Part shown: one piece after another, positions 1-6,982 of the stretch
Layout: the number at the start of each line of letters is the position of its first letter
Position numbering within the stretch: position 1 is the first letter of the stretch
DNA from: an uncultured Clostridia bacterium
GTDB taxonomy: Bacteria > Bacillota > Clostridia > Oscillospirales > CAG-272
Direction of reading: 5' to 3'
Assembly: GCA_937884385.1 (NCBI GenBank)
Contig: CALGCW010000337.1
Span: forward strand, 1-8,151
DNA length: 8,151 nucleotides
The notes under the pieces: generated by a model
What the model saw: only the letters and a program-made list of their open reading frames with translations
The model's database searches: none
What the model was told of the DNA's origin: nothing
Position numbers and translations under genes: made by a program

Positions 1-183
1 GAAGGCTGGCCCGCAATCATTCGTGCAGTCAATACAACAGATGCAATGACAGCAACAATCGAAGAAATTCCCTATGCCGTTCTTCATAAGATAACAGACA
101 GAATTACTGCAGAGGTAGAAGGCATCAACCGCGTTCTCCTCGACCTCACTCCCAAGCCCATCGGCACCATCGAGTGGGAATAA
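1..183 (+). CDS. guaA: GMP synthase (glutamine-hydrolysing), C-terminal fragment
   Basis: This is the 3' end of guaA; the gene begins outside the window and only the last 60 codons plus TAA are present. The reading frame opens at base 1 and gives EGWPAIIRAVNTTDAMTA, then IPYAVLHKITDRITAEVEG and the tail KPIGTIEWE. These match the C-terminal dimerisation domain of GMP synthase, whose proteins almost invariably end in (P)GTIEWE. The enzyme converts XMP to GMP with ATP and glutamine in the cytosol, the last step of de novo guanine nucleotide synthesis. The glutaminase and ATP-pyrophosphatase domains lie upstream and cannot be checked. The tail is intact and the frame is clean, so there is no sign of decay. 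It is transcribed convergently with the operon that fills the rest of the window, and the terminator at 357-394 is probably its own. Confidence 0.95.
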   Translation, partial: EGWPAIIRAVNTTDAMTATIEEIPYAVLHKITDRITAEVEGINRVLLDLTPKPIGTIEWE

Positions 184-356
184 TTGCCGAGCGCTGCCGG
201 TGGCAGATGAAGCGAAGGCGGTTATTTGCCGAAAATACAGAGCAATGCGAAGCGCTCCAAGCGAGCAGTGCGACAATATTTTCGGTGGGCGGAATTTAAT
301 GTTGCATATTTTGTGTCATTAATATTCTGTGGCAACATTTGAATTATCCAAAAGCT
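184..356. repeat. Intergenic region with three inverted repeats
   Basis: No gene is visible between the guaA stop and the terminator. Three perfect inverted repeats follow one another. The first is ctgcc-ggt-ggcag at 194-206. The second pairs ccgaaaata (229-237) with tattttcgg (277-285) around a 39-base G+C-rich interior that can itself fold (for example gctc 254-257 with gagc 263-266). The third pairs aatgttgc (298-305) with gcaacatt (332-339) and has an inner atatt/aatat pair (306-310 with 321-325). None is followed by a T-run, so they are not ordinary terminators. Because a REP-type transposase remnant lies next door, they could be REP-like or other dispersed palindromic elements, but this is inference; copy number in the genome is unknown. 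Confidence 0.55.
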
Positions 357-394
357 AAGAGCTAACTGACTTTTATGCCAGTTAGCTCTTTTTT
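357..394 (+). terminator. Intrinsic terminator downstream of guaA
   Basis: A perfect 12-base stem, aagagctaactg (357-368) with cagttagctctt (379-390), encloses a 10-base loop and runs straight into a six-T tract (389-394). In the + direction this is a textbook Rho-independent terminator and would end the guaA transcript about 175 bases after its stop. In the - direction the hairpin is followed by only a broken T-run (ttagctttt), so it would be a weaker terminator for the opposing operon. It also supplies the last codons and the stop of the truncated transposase frame on the - strand. Confidence 0.85.
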
Positions 395-721
395 ATGCAA
401 ATAAATTATTACGTGAATATGATCAGGCATAATCACATAACCCTCTATGGTTACATTATCATATCTTGACTCAATTAATAATAATTGCTCTTTTACAATC
501 ACGCCACACGGTTTCAATACAGTTTGATATTCGGGAGGAGCAAGCCCCTCCCCTACCCAAACACCTCGCACATCATCTAACGTATCTGGTTCTGTTTTTA
601 CAACATCAGAAAGAATTTGCATCCTGTCTCTAATACATATAGTAACAAAATATGCTCCTTCGGTACTGTAATCGTAATTCTTTATTCTTGTTGATTTTCT
701 TTTCGAAAATTCCTTATTCAT
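362..721 (-). pseudogene. Truncated REP-associated tyrosine transposase (Y1_Tnp/RAYT family)
   Basis: The 119-residue product opens with RKSTRIKNYDYSTEGAYFVT, the usual start of TnpA-REP/RAYT proteins, and carries the HUH-type metal motif in VIMPDHIHVII (His101 and His103). Such proteins nick and rejoin single-stranded palindromic DNA and are normally about 170-220 residues long. Here family-like sequence stops soon after the HxH motif. The helix that should carry the catalytic tyrosine and the C-terminal region (typically YKS..T and a later H/N-rich segment) are missing. The final residues, KELTGIKVS and the stop, are read from the guaA terminator hairpin. No continuation is visible in other frames down to base 184. 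The ATG lies one base after the stop of the upstream gene (TAATATG) and has no convincing ribosome binding site. The region is visibly richer in A+T than its neighbours. It is best treated as a dead remnant, though the frame itself is open. Confidence 0.8.
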
Positions 722-722
722 A

Positions 723-1256
723 TTACACTTCTATAGTTTTGTAAATGCTATACGTCCCGTTCTTTCCCGTTTCGCTAGTACCAATAACGAAGGTATTGGC
801 AATAAGAGTCTCCGGCAAACGAACCTCCCCGAGAAGCGCGTGCGCCGCGTTTATCTTCTCTGCATCGTCGTCCATAAAGAGGGTCGTATGGAATATAAAA
901 TCAAGATCGTATTCGTGAAGCGGAATGCCGTATCTTTCCTTTAGCATCATATTAAGGGCAGTTGCAAGTGCCTCAACTTCCCTGTTTGAGTGCATACGTA
1001 TCCACTCGATATTCTCGTGCTTTTCAATTCCCTTAACCTTAATTTCAAAGGGCTCTTGCGCCTTATATACGCCTATTATGTCATTCAAAACGCTTTCAAA
1101 AAGCGAGTTTTCAATTTCAAAGGATATCTTCAAGGAAATATGAAGCGGCAGTTGACAGGTCACGTTTGAAATCTCTATTCTCTCAAACACGCCATCAACT
1201 GCGCGCCTTACTTCCTTGAGCTGGTCCTCAACGTTGATTCCAACCCAAACAAACAT
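723..1256 (-). CDS. 2H phosphoesterase, 2'-5' RNA ligase family protein
   Basis: The 177-residue protein has the two HxS/T motifs that define the 2H superfamily: His39-Ile-Ser41 in LPLHISLKIS and His123-Thr-Thr125 in FIFHTTLFMD, 84 residues apart as expected for the paired lobes. The phrase ERYGIPLHEYD followed by FHTTLF is characteristic of the 2_5_RNA_ligase2-type bacterial branch. Family members hydrolyse or form 2'-linked phosphodiesters (2',3'-cyclic phosphates, 2'-5' linkages); the true substrate here cannot be read from the sequence. Length is normal and both catalytic motifs are intact, so it should be active. The ATG is supported by AAGAGGT (1264-1270) seven bases upstream, which overlaps the stop codon of the DUF2344 gene, so translation is probably coupled. 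It is cytosolic, with no signal peptide or membrane segment. Calling it thpR would go beyond the evidence. Confidence 0.85.
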   Translation of the reverse strand: MFVWVGINVEDQLKEVRRAVDGVFERIEISNVTCQLPLHISLKISFEIENSLFESVLNDIIGVYKAQEPFEIKVKGIEKHENIEWIRMHSNREVEALATALNMMLKERYGIPLHEYDLDFIFHTTLFMDDDAEKINAAHALLGEVRLPETLIANTFVIGTSETGKNGTYSIYKTIEV

Positions 1257-1268
1257 ATTATTTACCTC

Positions 1269-2033
1269 TTATCTGAAGTCGGTCACACCGTCTTCGAAAT
1301 AGATCCTTGTTCTGATAATATCATATTGCTCCCTGACTACGTCACCCGATAAGATGCCAAGCTTGTCCTTAAGCATCGTAATAATGTTCTCGGGATTGAT
1401 ATGGGGATGCGTCTGATTGATAGAAGCCGAAAGCTTGGCATTTATCCTTATAATACCGCCGTCAAAGGAAACGCTCACGTCACGAATGTAGGGTGCGATA
1501 TCGACCTCCTTAAAGAAGATCTTTTTGTACTTGTCCTTTGCTTTTTTGAGAATGACTACCTGCTCAGCCGTAAGCAAGTCCTCGATCCTGTGCGCAAGCT
1601 CCTCGTCAGCACCCGCGGTCTTTATCTCAAAATCATATTCCGCCCAATAAATATCCTCAAGAGCCGTCTCGGGATAATACGCGTCAAGAAAGCGAAGCTC
1701 CTCGGTAAGCTCAAAGTTTATATGCTCCATAAGCTCAAGCGGCGGTATCGCCCTCTCAACTCTTACGTCAAGATACTCGCATTCACTCTGCGCCCCAACG
1801 GAAAGAGGAAGCGCAAAGATGAGCTTCGCGTGCGGATTAAAGCCCTTGCTGTACCAAAGCGGAGCTTTTGCACGCACCAGCACCTTCGCCATTGCCTTTT
1901 GAAGATCAAGATGAGAGATAAACTGCAAATTTCCGACCTTGCGAAACTTAAATCTTATATATTTCGGCTCAGGGAGCATCGGATAGTCATCCTTTGAATA
2001 AGGCTTTAATTTTGTTCCTTTTTCGGACACCAC
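1269..2033 (-). CDS. Radical SAM-associated protein, DUF2344 (TIGR03936) family
   Basis: The 254-residue product contains the diagnostic DUF2344 signature: YIRFKFRKVGNLQFISHLDLQ near residues 25-45, then WYSKGFNPHAKL and ALPLSVGAQSECEYLDV to about residue 90. The family is known as the companion of, or a C-terminal fusion to, a B12-binding-type radical SAM protein. Its biochemical role is not established. The gene overlaps the 3' end of the radical SAM gene by 28 bases. The start is GTG (2031-2033), chosen because GGAGGT (2042-2047) lies eight bases upstream inside the radical SAM coding sequence; the next codon is also GTG. This overlap implies coupled translation and roughly matched amounts of the two proteins. 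It is predicted cytosolic, with no membrane segments. Roughly the first 20 residues precede the conserved domain and are variable. Length is normal for the family. Confidence 0.92.
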   Translation of the reverse strand: MVSEKGTKLKPYSKDDYPMLPEPKYIRFKFRKVGNLQFISHLDLQKAMAKVLVRAKAPLWYSKGFNPHAKLIFALPLSVGAQSECEYLDVRVERAIPPLELMEHINFELTEELRFLDAYYPETALEDIYWAEYDFEIKTAGADEELAHRIEDLLTAEQVVILKKAKDKYKKIFFKEVDIAPYIRDVSVSFDGGIIRINAKLSASINQTHPHINPENIITMLKDKLGILSGDVVREQYDIIRTRIYFEDGVTDFR

Positions 2034-3868
2034 GTTCTCTCACCTCCAAGCTTATTCACACCGCAGCCGGAGCATTTTTCACGACAGGAGGGCGTAGTTT
2101 TCTCCGCATAAGCATTTTTGCGCTCACGCTTCAAAAATTCTTTGGTCACACCGCAATCTATAACGTCCCAGGGAAGGACCTCATCCTCACCCCAAACGCG
2201 ATTTGAATAGAAATTATAGTCTATACTGCAGTCCTCAAATACCTTGATCCACGCGTCATAATGAAAATACTCGTCCCACGCGTCAAAGCAGAAGCCCCTC
2301 TCGCACGCAAGCGCAAGCGCGGGTGCAAGTCTGCGGTCGCCGCGCGCTAAGATCGCCTCAATGTGCGAAACACGCGCATCGTGGTGTACGTATCTTATCT
2401 TTCTGTCCGTTATCTTGCTTTCAAGGTATTTCTGCTTTTCAACAAAGGTCTCCATCGAGTCCTGCGCCTCCCATTGGAAGGGAGTAAAGGGCTTGGGTAT
2501 AAAGCAGGAAACACTAACTGTAACAGAGGGAGCTCTTCCCTTTTGCCTGTTGGGATTTGCATAATACTCCTCGATTACTGCCTTTGCAAGCTCCGCGATG
2601 CCGTCAAGGTCCTCGTAGGTCTCTGTAGGAAGTCCCATCATAAAATACAGCTTGCACGAGGTTTTGCCCGCGTCAAAGCCAACGTTCACGGCGCGAAGAA
2701 GATCCGCTTCACAGACGTTCTTGTTGATAACGTCGCGAAGTCTCTGACTTCCTGCCTCGGGTGCAAAGGTAAGACCGCCCGTGCGAACAGTCGAAATCTT
2801 GTCCATAAGCTCCTTTGTAAAGCTGTCCACACGGAGCGATGGAAGTGACAGACTGACCATATTGTCATCCGTCCACTCAAGAAGCTCGTCCGTAAGCTCC
2901 GAAAGGCGCGAGTAATCGCTGATCGACAGCGATGAAAGAGATATCTCGTCATATCCCGTGGCTTCAAAAAGGCATTTCGCCTGATTGTTTAGCACCTCGG
3001 GGGTCTTTTCTCTGACGGGGCGGTAGACCATTCCCGCCTGGCAGAAGCGGCAACCACGAATACATCCACGGTAGACCTCAAGCATAATTCTGTCGTGTAC
3101 CGTCTCTATGTATGGCATAACCACCTTGTCAGGAAAATATGCCTTGTCCATATCCGTCATAATGCGCTTAAGCACGCGCTTCGGCACGTCCTCAAAGATG
3201 GGTGTATACGCCTTGATCGTTCCGTCCTCGTTGTACGAAACGTCATACAGAGAAGGCACGTAGATACCGCCTATCTCTGCGGCGGCACGATGTAAAAAGT
3301 CCCTCTTTGTGTAAGTCCCGTCTTTTTTCATCTCGATATAGAGCCTTGTGAACTCAACGAGATTTTCCTCGCCCTCTCCGATGGAGAAGCAATCAAAGAA
3401 ATCCGCAATGGGCTCTGCATTGTAAGCGCAGGGGCCTCCACCTATGATAATGGGAAAATCCTCCCCCCTGTCGCGTGCATAAAGCGGAATTCCCGCAAGT
3501 TCAAGCATCTTTAGAGTGGTAGTATAGCACATCTCATACTGAAGCGTGATACCGATTATGTCAAAATCCGTAAGGGGATCTCCGCTTTCGTGCGCACAAA
3601 GAGGAATTCCGTGCTCTCTCATCTTTTCCTGCATATCCGTCCAGGGAGCATAGGCTCTCTCACACCATATATCGGGCTCGGAGTTCAGCGCGCCGTAAAG
3701 TATTCTGATGCCAAGATTGGACATTCCTATCTCATAGGTGTCGGGAAAGCAGAATGCCCATCTTGCGTTCATTTTATTCTTGTCCTTCAATACCTGTCCG
3801 TATTCTCCGGCACTGTATCTGCCGGGCTTTTCCACGGACTTAAGGATCGTCGTATTTTTAATGTTCAT
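2006..3868 (-). CDS. TIGR03960-type B12-binding-domain radical SAM protein
   Basis: A full-length 620-residue radical SAM enzyme. The N-terminal part (VEKPGRYSAGEY, FPDTYEIGMSNLGIRILY, IIGGGPCAYNAEP at 141-153) is the B12-binding-like domain typical of this family. The catalytic cluster motif CxxxCxxC is at Cys269, Cys273 and Cys276 (YRGCIRGCRFCQAG), followed by SLSISDYSRL and TFAPEAGSQRLR of the TIM-barrel core. The C-terminus carries extra cysteines, CREKCSGCG (595, 599, 602) plus Cys614, which could bind a second metal centre. All expected motifs are present, so it should bind a 4Fe-4S cluster and S-adenosylmethionine, but the substrate of this family is unknown. The ATG follows the upstream stop by 12 bases with only a weak site (GGA six bases before), so coupling to the upstream gene is likely. 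Its 3' end overlaps the DUF2344 gene, its usual partner. Confidence 0.93.
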   Translation of the reverse strand: MNIKNTTILKSVEKPGRYSAGEYGQVLKDKNKMNARWAFCFPDTYEIGMSNLGIRILYGALNSEPDIWCERAYAPWTDMQEKMREHGIPLCAHESGDPLTDFDIIGITLQYEMCYTTTLKMLELAGIPLYARDRGEDFPIIIGGGPCAYNAEPIADFFDCFSIGEGEENLVEFTRLYIEMKKDGTYTKRDFLHRAAAEIGGIYVPSLYDVSYNEDGTIKAYTPIFEDVPKRVLKRIMTDMDKAYFPDKVVMPYIETVHDRIMLEVYRGCIRGCRFCQAGMVYRPVREKTPEVLNNQAKCLFEATGYDEISLSSLSISDYSRLSELTDELLEWTDDNMVSLSLPSLRVDSFTKELMDKISTVRTGGLTFAPEAGSQRLRDVINKNVCEADLLRAVNVGFDAGKTSCKLYFMMGLPTETYEDLDGIAELAKAVIEEYYANPNRQKGRAPSVTVSVSCFIPKPFTPFQWEAQDSMETFVEKQKYLESKITDRKIRYVHHDARVSHIEAILARGDRRLAPALALACERGFCFDAWDEYFHYDAWIKVFEDCSIDYNFYSNRVWGEDEVLPWDVIDCGVTKEFLKRERKNAYAEKTTPSCREKCSGCGVNKLGGERTWCPKKEQN

Positions 3869-3880
3869 CTTTTGTCCAAA

Positions 3881-6800
3881 TCAATGCTTTAAATAAAAAT
3901 GTGTCAAAAGCACCATAATTGAAGTGCATAGCGCAAGTGCCAAAGCCAAAGCAAGCATGCTTACGGTGTTTATGCCCGAGAAAAGAACAAGGGCAAAGGT
4001 AAGTATACCAACGAATATCACCGCAATTATTCTGAGCTTTGACATAATGCCCTCAAGCGAATCAAGCTTGATGCACATCATAAGTGCTTCGGTAAGGGCG
4101 CGCACGCTTTTTGTGGAAAGCACGCCTCCCTCTATGGATTTTTCCTTCTGACCGAGCTCCTTGATGGTCGGACGAACGCTACTGATACGGAAATTCTTCT
4201 TCGCGCCGTACTTCTTTGACCATTTTGTATTGATATTGGGGTCGGAGCTTCTTATACCGATTCCAACACCGCGCTGTGCAAGTCTTCTTGCAAGCTTTTC
4301 AAACTCGGATGAAAATTTATACGTGACGTAGAGCTTAGCACCGAGAGTGCCGTTAAGAGCAATAAACATAATGCTGTCCTCGCCCTCGTCCTCAAGCTTG
4401 AGATCCGCGCTCGTGTATTTCGGGTGGATACCGCAGGAGCGCATAAATGCACCCGTTCCGATAAGGACGGACGTTCTGCCGTCAACGATAGCAACGACGC
4501 CCTCCTTGCTTATCTCCTTGATCTCCACACTTTTGGAATGCACCATCTCACTCGTCGCAAATTCGAAAACGCTCTTGAGAGGTCCGCCTATCTTGGAGAA
4601 AACCGCCTGCGTGTGATACAGCACACGATAGATCTCATTGTTGTCATAAAGCTTCAGACCCTTAGTTCTGACGCTCTTTTTGTTAAATACGTTGTAATCG
4701 TCAAAGTAGACGATATTCGCCTTTCCGTACTCCGCAACGCTCGCCTTGCCGATAATACCCGTTTTTTGCTTTCCTAACACCTTGTATGCAATAAAGAACG
4801 CAAATTCGCTTTCAAATATTGCCGATATGATCAAGGAGAACGAAAGCGTGAGTATAAAGCCGAGCATAATGGTCGAGAACGCTTCCTTCATAAGAAGAAG
4901 AGCAAGCATCACACAAAGTGACGTTGAAAGGCTCACTATAAGCGATATCACCTTTGAGATAGTTCCGGGCGTGTTTTGAGAAACTCGCGCAAAGAACCTC
5001 TTAAGCAAGCTCACACGTGAGATACAATAGCTGTCCTTGTCAATGATCTCACCGCTGTCCATATCCTCACCCTCTCCCATACGAAGCTTTCCATAGGGCT
5101 CAAGAACGAGCTTTTTATCCTCGCTTGAGGCTATTCTGAATACACCGTGCTGCTCAAAGACCTCAAAGAGATCGTAAACCATACTGATGCAGAAAAGCAA
5201 TGCAGAAAGCGAGTGGAAGGTCATTGAAGGCTCGGCATAGCCGAGAAGCAACAACAAAATGTCGTGGCCAACGTTAAGGAACAGTAATATCATTCCTCCG
5301 ATATAGGCAACTGACGAAAAGCCAAGGAAATTTTTAAACAGCTTAATAAGCTTATCGTATGAAAGTGCTGCGCAGAAGAACAACACCTGCATAGCCGCAA
5401 GGATGTGAGTATCGGGATGCTCGCTCGCATTAAATAACCACGGAAGCTCCAAGCCGATCCACGAGCCAACCTCGTAAGCCGCAAGCAGCAAGGCAAAAAT
5501 GAAGGTCGCAACAGCCTTTACTATAATAAGCGTTTTATTTTTTTTATATTTTTTATTTATCTCGGTATTTTGAGTGACAGACCTGTATTCGTCACCGCAG
5601 AAGCCGTAAATGGACTTGCCCTTAAGATCGTCATCCTTTTCGCTCGAATCGTGCACCGCCTGGCGGATCTTTTCAAATCCAACGGTTTGATTAAGCTCCT
5701 TTTCACCGCCGAGAGCGACCATAAGCGCAATGTCAACTGCGTCAAGCTCGTCTCCCGCAGCCGTGACGGGACTGAAATAATCGGTATTGGCACTTGCTCG
5801 GCGCGCGATCTCGCGGCTGTTGTCAAGCTCTTCCTTCGTCGGTGGAATTATATCAGCCTCTGCGGTGGTATAATCCTTATTCTTCATAAGGCGCTGCCAA
5901 TCCTCAAATATCGTGTACTGCTTGTCTGGAGCGCGGCTTTCCGTTATCTCCGCCTCAAATACTACGTCGTCAAGATCTCCCGAAAAGTCCTCAACGAAAT
6001 TATTGAAGACCGTTCCCTGCTGACCCTCAAGCACGTCGCTGTAGTCGATCGGCTCTTCGGCAAGCGGCTCGTCAATGATCCTCTCCTCGACGATCTCCTC
6101 CTCGACAGTAGGCTCTTCAGTTGCCTCTTCGACGAGCTCTTCTTCAACGATAGACTCTTCTATCGTCTCTTCGACGATTTCATCTTCTATAGCAGACTCT
6201 TCAACTACCTCTTCAGCCTCACTCGGAGTAATGGGAGTATGAAGCTCATCATCGATTCTCAGCAAAGCGCCCGTCTGAGCGAATTCCTCAACGAAGCTTT
6301 CCTCGCCGTCGTACCAAGGCACGTCATCTTCTTGAATCTCTTCTTGAATTTCTTCTTGAGCTTCTTCTTGAGTTTCTTCTTGGATTTCTTCTATGCGAAT
6401 TTCTTCCTGTACGATCTCGGGCTCAACGAATGCGATCTCCTCGACCACCTCGTCCACCGTATCCTCGTCAACATCCTCCAAAACGACCTCGTCAACTATC
6501 TCATCGACTATGCCGTCTCCATTATCCTCAACGGCTTCTTCGATCACTTCTTCCTCGACCTCGTCCTCGATCTCTTCGTCCTCTTCCTCGTCAAAAACGG
6601 ACTCCTCGATCTTTTCCTCTATCTCGGCAACGTCCTCCTCGATCTCCTCAAGGGTCGTGGGAATATCACCTGTTGAAGATGACTGTATCTCACCCGTCAT
6701 AACCTCGTCATCAACGACTCCGAAATCCACGGTATCAAAATAATGCTCCTTGCTGACGGACGAAGCACTTGATGAACCGTTTGAGGAAAAATGCTTTCTG

Positions 6801-6943
6801 AGCATCTCTCTTATCTCCTCGTCGGTATGTATAACTGACGGTGCGGCAATTTGAGGCTCCGCGTTCGTATCAGCTACAGCTTCGCTTTGTTCTTTTATCT
6901 GTTCGATTATCCTTTTGATATCATCATTTTTACGGTCCGACAC
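3881..6943 (-). CDS. Large acidic-tailed membrane protein resembling a catalytically dead P1B-type ATPase
   Basis: A 1020-residue protein with no family name I can assign directly. Residues 1-70 are polar and Ser-rich; 75-335 are extremely acidic (51 Glu/Asp in residues 101-200 by hand count). Residues 340-465 form a soluble linker (VDIALMVALGGEKELNQTVG, SIYGFCGDEYRS). Hydrophobic segments lie near 470-490, 512-529, 545-568, 575-592, 664-685, 688-711, 968-989 and 992-1016, the 4+2+2 plan of P1B metal pumps. The 712-965 loop aligns by eye with CopA-type pumps: TGIIGK (728-733), VYFDDYNVF (745-753) where FDKTGTLT is expected, EGVVAIVDG and VLIGTGAFM in the nucleotide-binding region, RSSDPN (898-903) in place of TGDN. 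DKTGT, CPC, TGE and GDGxND are not found, so ATP-driven transport is unlikely. The GTG start is supported by AGGAGGT (6951-6957) with a 7-base spacer. It sits between rlmB and the radical SAM gene. Role unknown: scaffold, sensor or regulatory subunit are all possible. Confidence 0.8.
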   Translation of the reverse strand: MSDRKNDDIKRIIEQIKEQSEAVADTNAEPQIAAPSVIHTDEEIREMLRKHFSSNGSSSASSVSKEHYFDTVDFGVVDDEVMTGEIQSSSTGDIPTTLEEIEEDVAEIEEKIEESVFDEEEDEEIEDEVEEEVIEEAVEDNGDGIVDEIVDEVVLEDVDEDTVDEVVEEIAFVEPEIVQEEIRIEEIQEETQEEAQEEIQEEIQEDDVPWYDGEESFVEEFAQTGALLRIDDELHTPITPSEAEEVVEESAIEDEIVEETIEESIVEEELVEEATEEPTVEEEIVEERIIDEPLAEEPIDYSDVLEGQQGTVFNNFVEDFSGDLDDVVFEAEITESRAPDKQYTIFEDWQRLMKNKDYTTAEADIIPPTKEELDNSREIARRASANTDYFSPVTAAGDELDAVDIALMVALGGEKELNQTVGFEKIRQAVHDSSEKDDDLKGKSIYGFCGDEYRSVTQNTEINKKYKKNKTLIIVKAVATFIFALLLAAYEVGSWIGLELPWLFNASEHPDTHILAAMQVLFFCAALSYDKLIKLFKNFLGFSSVAYIGGMILLFLNVGHDILLLLLGYAEPSMTFHSLSALLFCISMVYDLFEVFEQHGVFRIASSEDKKLVLEPYGKLRMGEGEDMDSGEIIDKDSYCISRVSLLKRFFARVSQNTPGTISKVISLIVSLSTSLCVMLALLLMKEAFSTIMLGFILTLSFSLIISAIFESEFAFFIAYKVLGKQKTGIIGKASVAEYGKANIVYFDDYNVFNKKSVRTKGLKLYDNNEIYRVLYHTQAVFSKIGGPLKSVFEFATSEMVHSKSVEIKEISKEGVVAIVDGRTSVLIGTGAFMRSCGIHPKYTSADLKLEDEGEDSIMFIALNGTLGAKLYVTYKFSSEFEKLARRLAQRGVGIGIRSSDPNINTKWSKKYGAKKNFRISSVRPTIKELGQKEKSIEGGVLSTKSVRALTEALMMCIKLDSLEGIMSKLRIIAVIFVGILTFALVLFSGINTVSMLALALALALCTSIMVLLTHFYLKH
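6329..6388 (-). repeat. Five 12-base tandem repeats inside the acidic tail
   Basis: Five consecutive 12-base units, read on the + strand as ttcttgaatctc, ttcttgaatttc, ttcttgagcttc, ttcttgagtttc and ttcttggatttc. On the coding strand they give five E-[I/T/A]-Q-E units at residues 186-205 of the acidic-tailed membrane protein. The copies differ at only a few bases, which suggests recent slippage expansion rather than a conserved fold. The unit length is a multiple of three, so copy-number changes would keep the frame. Confidence 0.85.
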
Positions 6944-6982
6944 TCAAATTACCTCCTTTTCCTTATTTTTCATATAGATCAA

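Noticed and set aside
1401..1997. A 198-codon + strand frame opposite the DUF2344 gene
   Set aside because: It is a shadow of a well-supported family member and its product, rich in Arg, Lys and Leu, resembles nothing.
6329..6388. Possible CRISPR-like or regulatory direct repeats
   Set aside because: The units are 12 bases, contiguous without spacers and in frame within a coding sequence, so they are a protein-coding tandem repeat.
5570..6676. A 368-codon open frame on the + strand opposite the acidic tail of the membrane protein
   Set aside because: It mirrors the repetitive Glu/Asp codons of the real gene and yields a Leu/Phe-rich low-complexity product. The sense frame has a strong ribosome binding site and recognisable architecture.
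3881..6943. Annotation as a functional copper or zinc exporting ATPase
   Set aside because: The membrane plan fits, but DKTGT, CPC, TGE and GDGxND are missing, so transport activity is not supported.
6944..6973. A nine-codon leader-like frame (MKNKEKEVI) ending directly before the GTG of the membrane protein
   Set aside because: It has no ribosome binding site of its own and simply contains the Shine-Dalgarno sequence of the next gene; chance is the simplest explanation.
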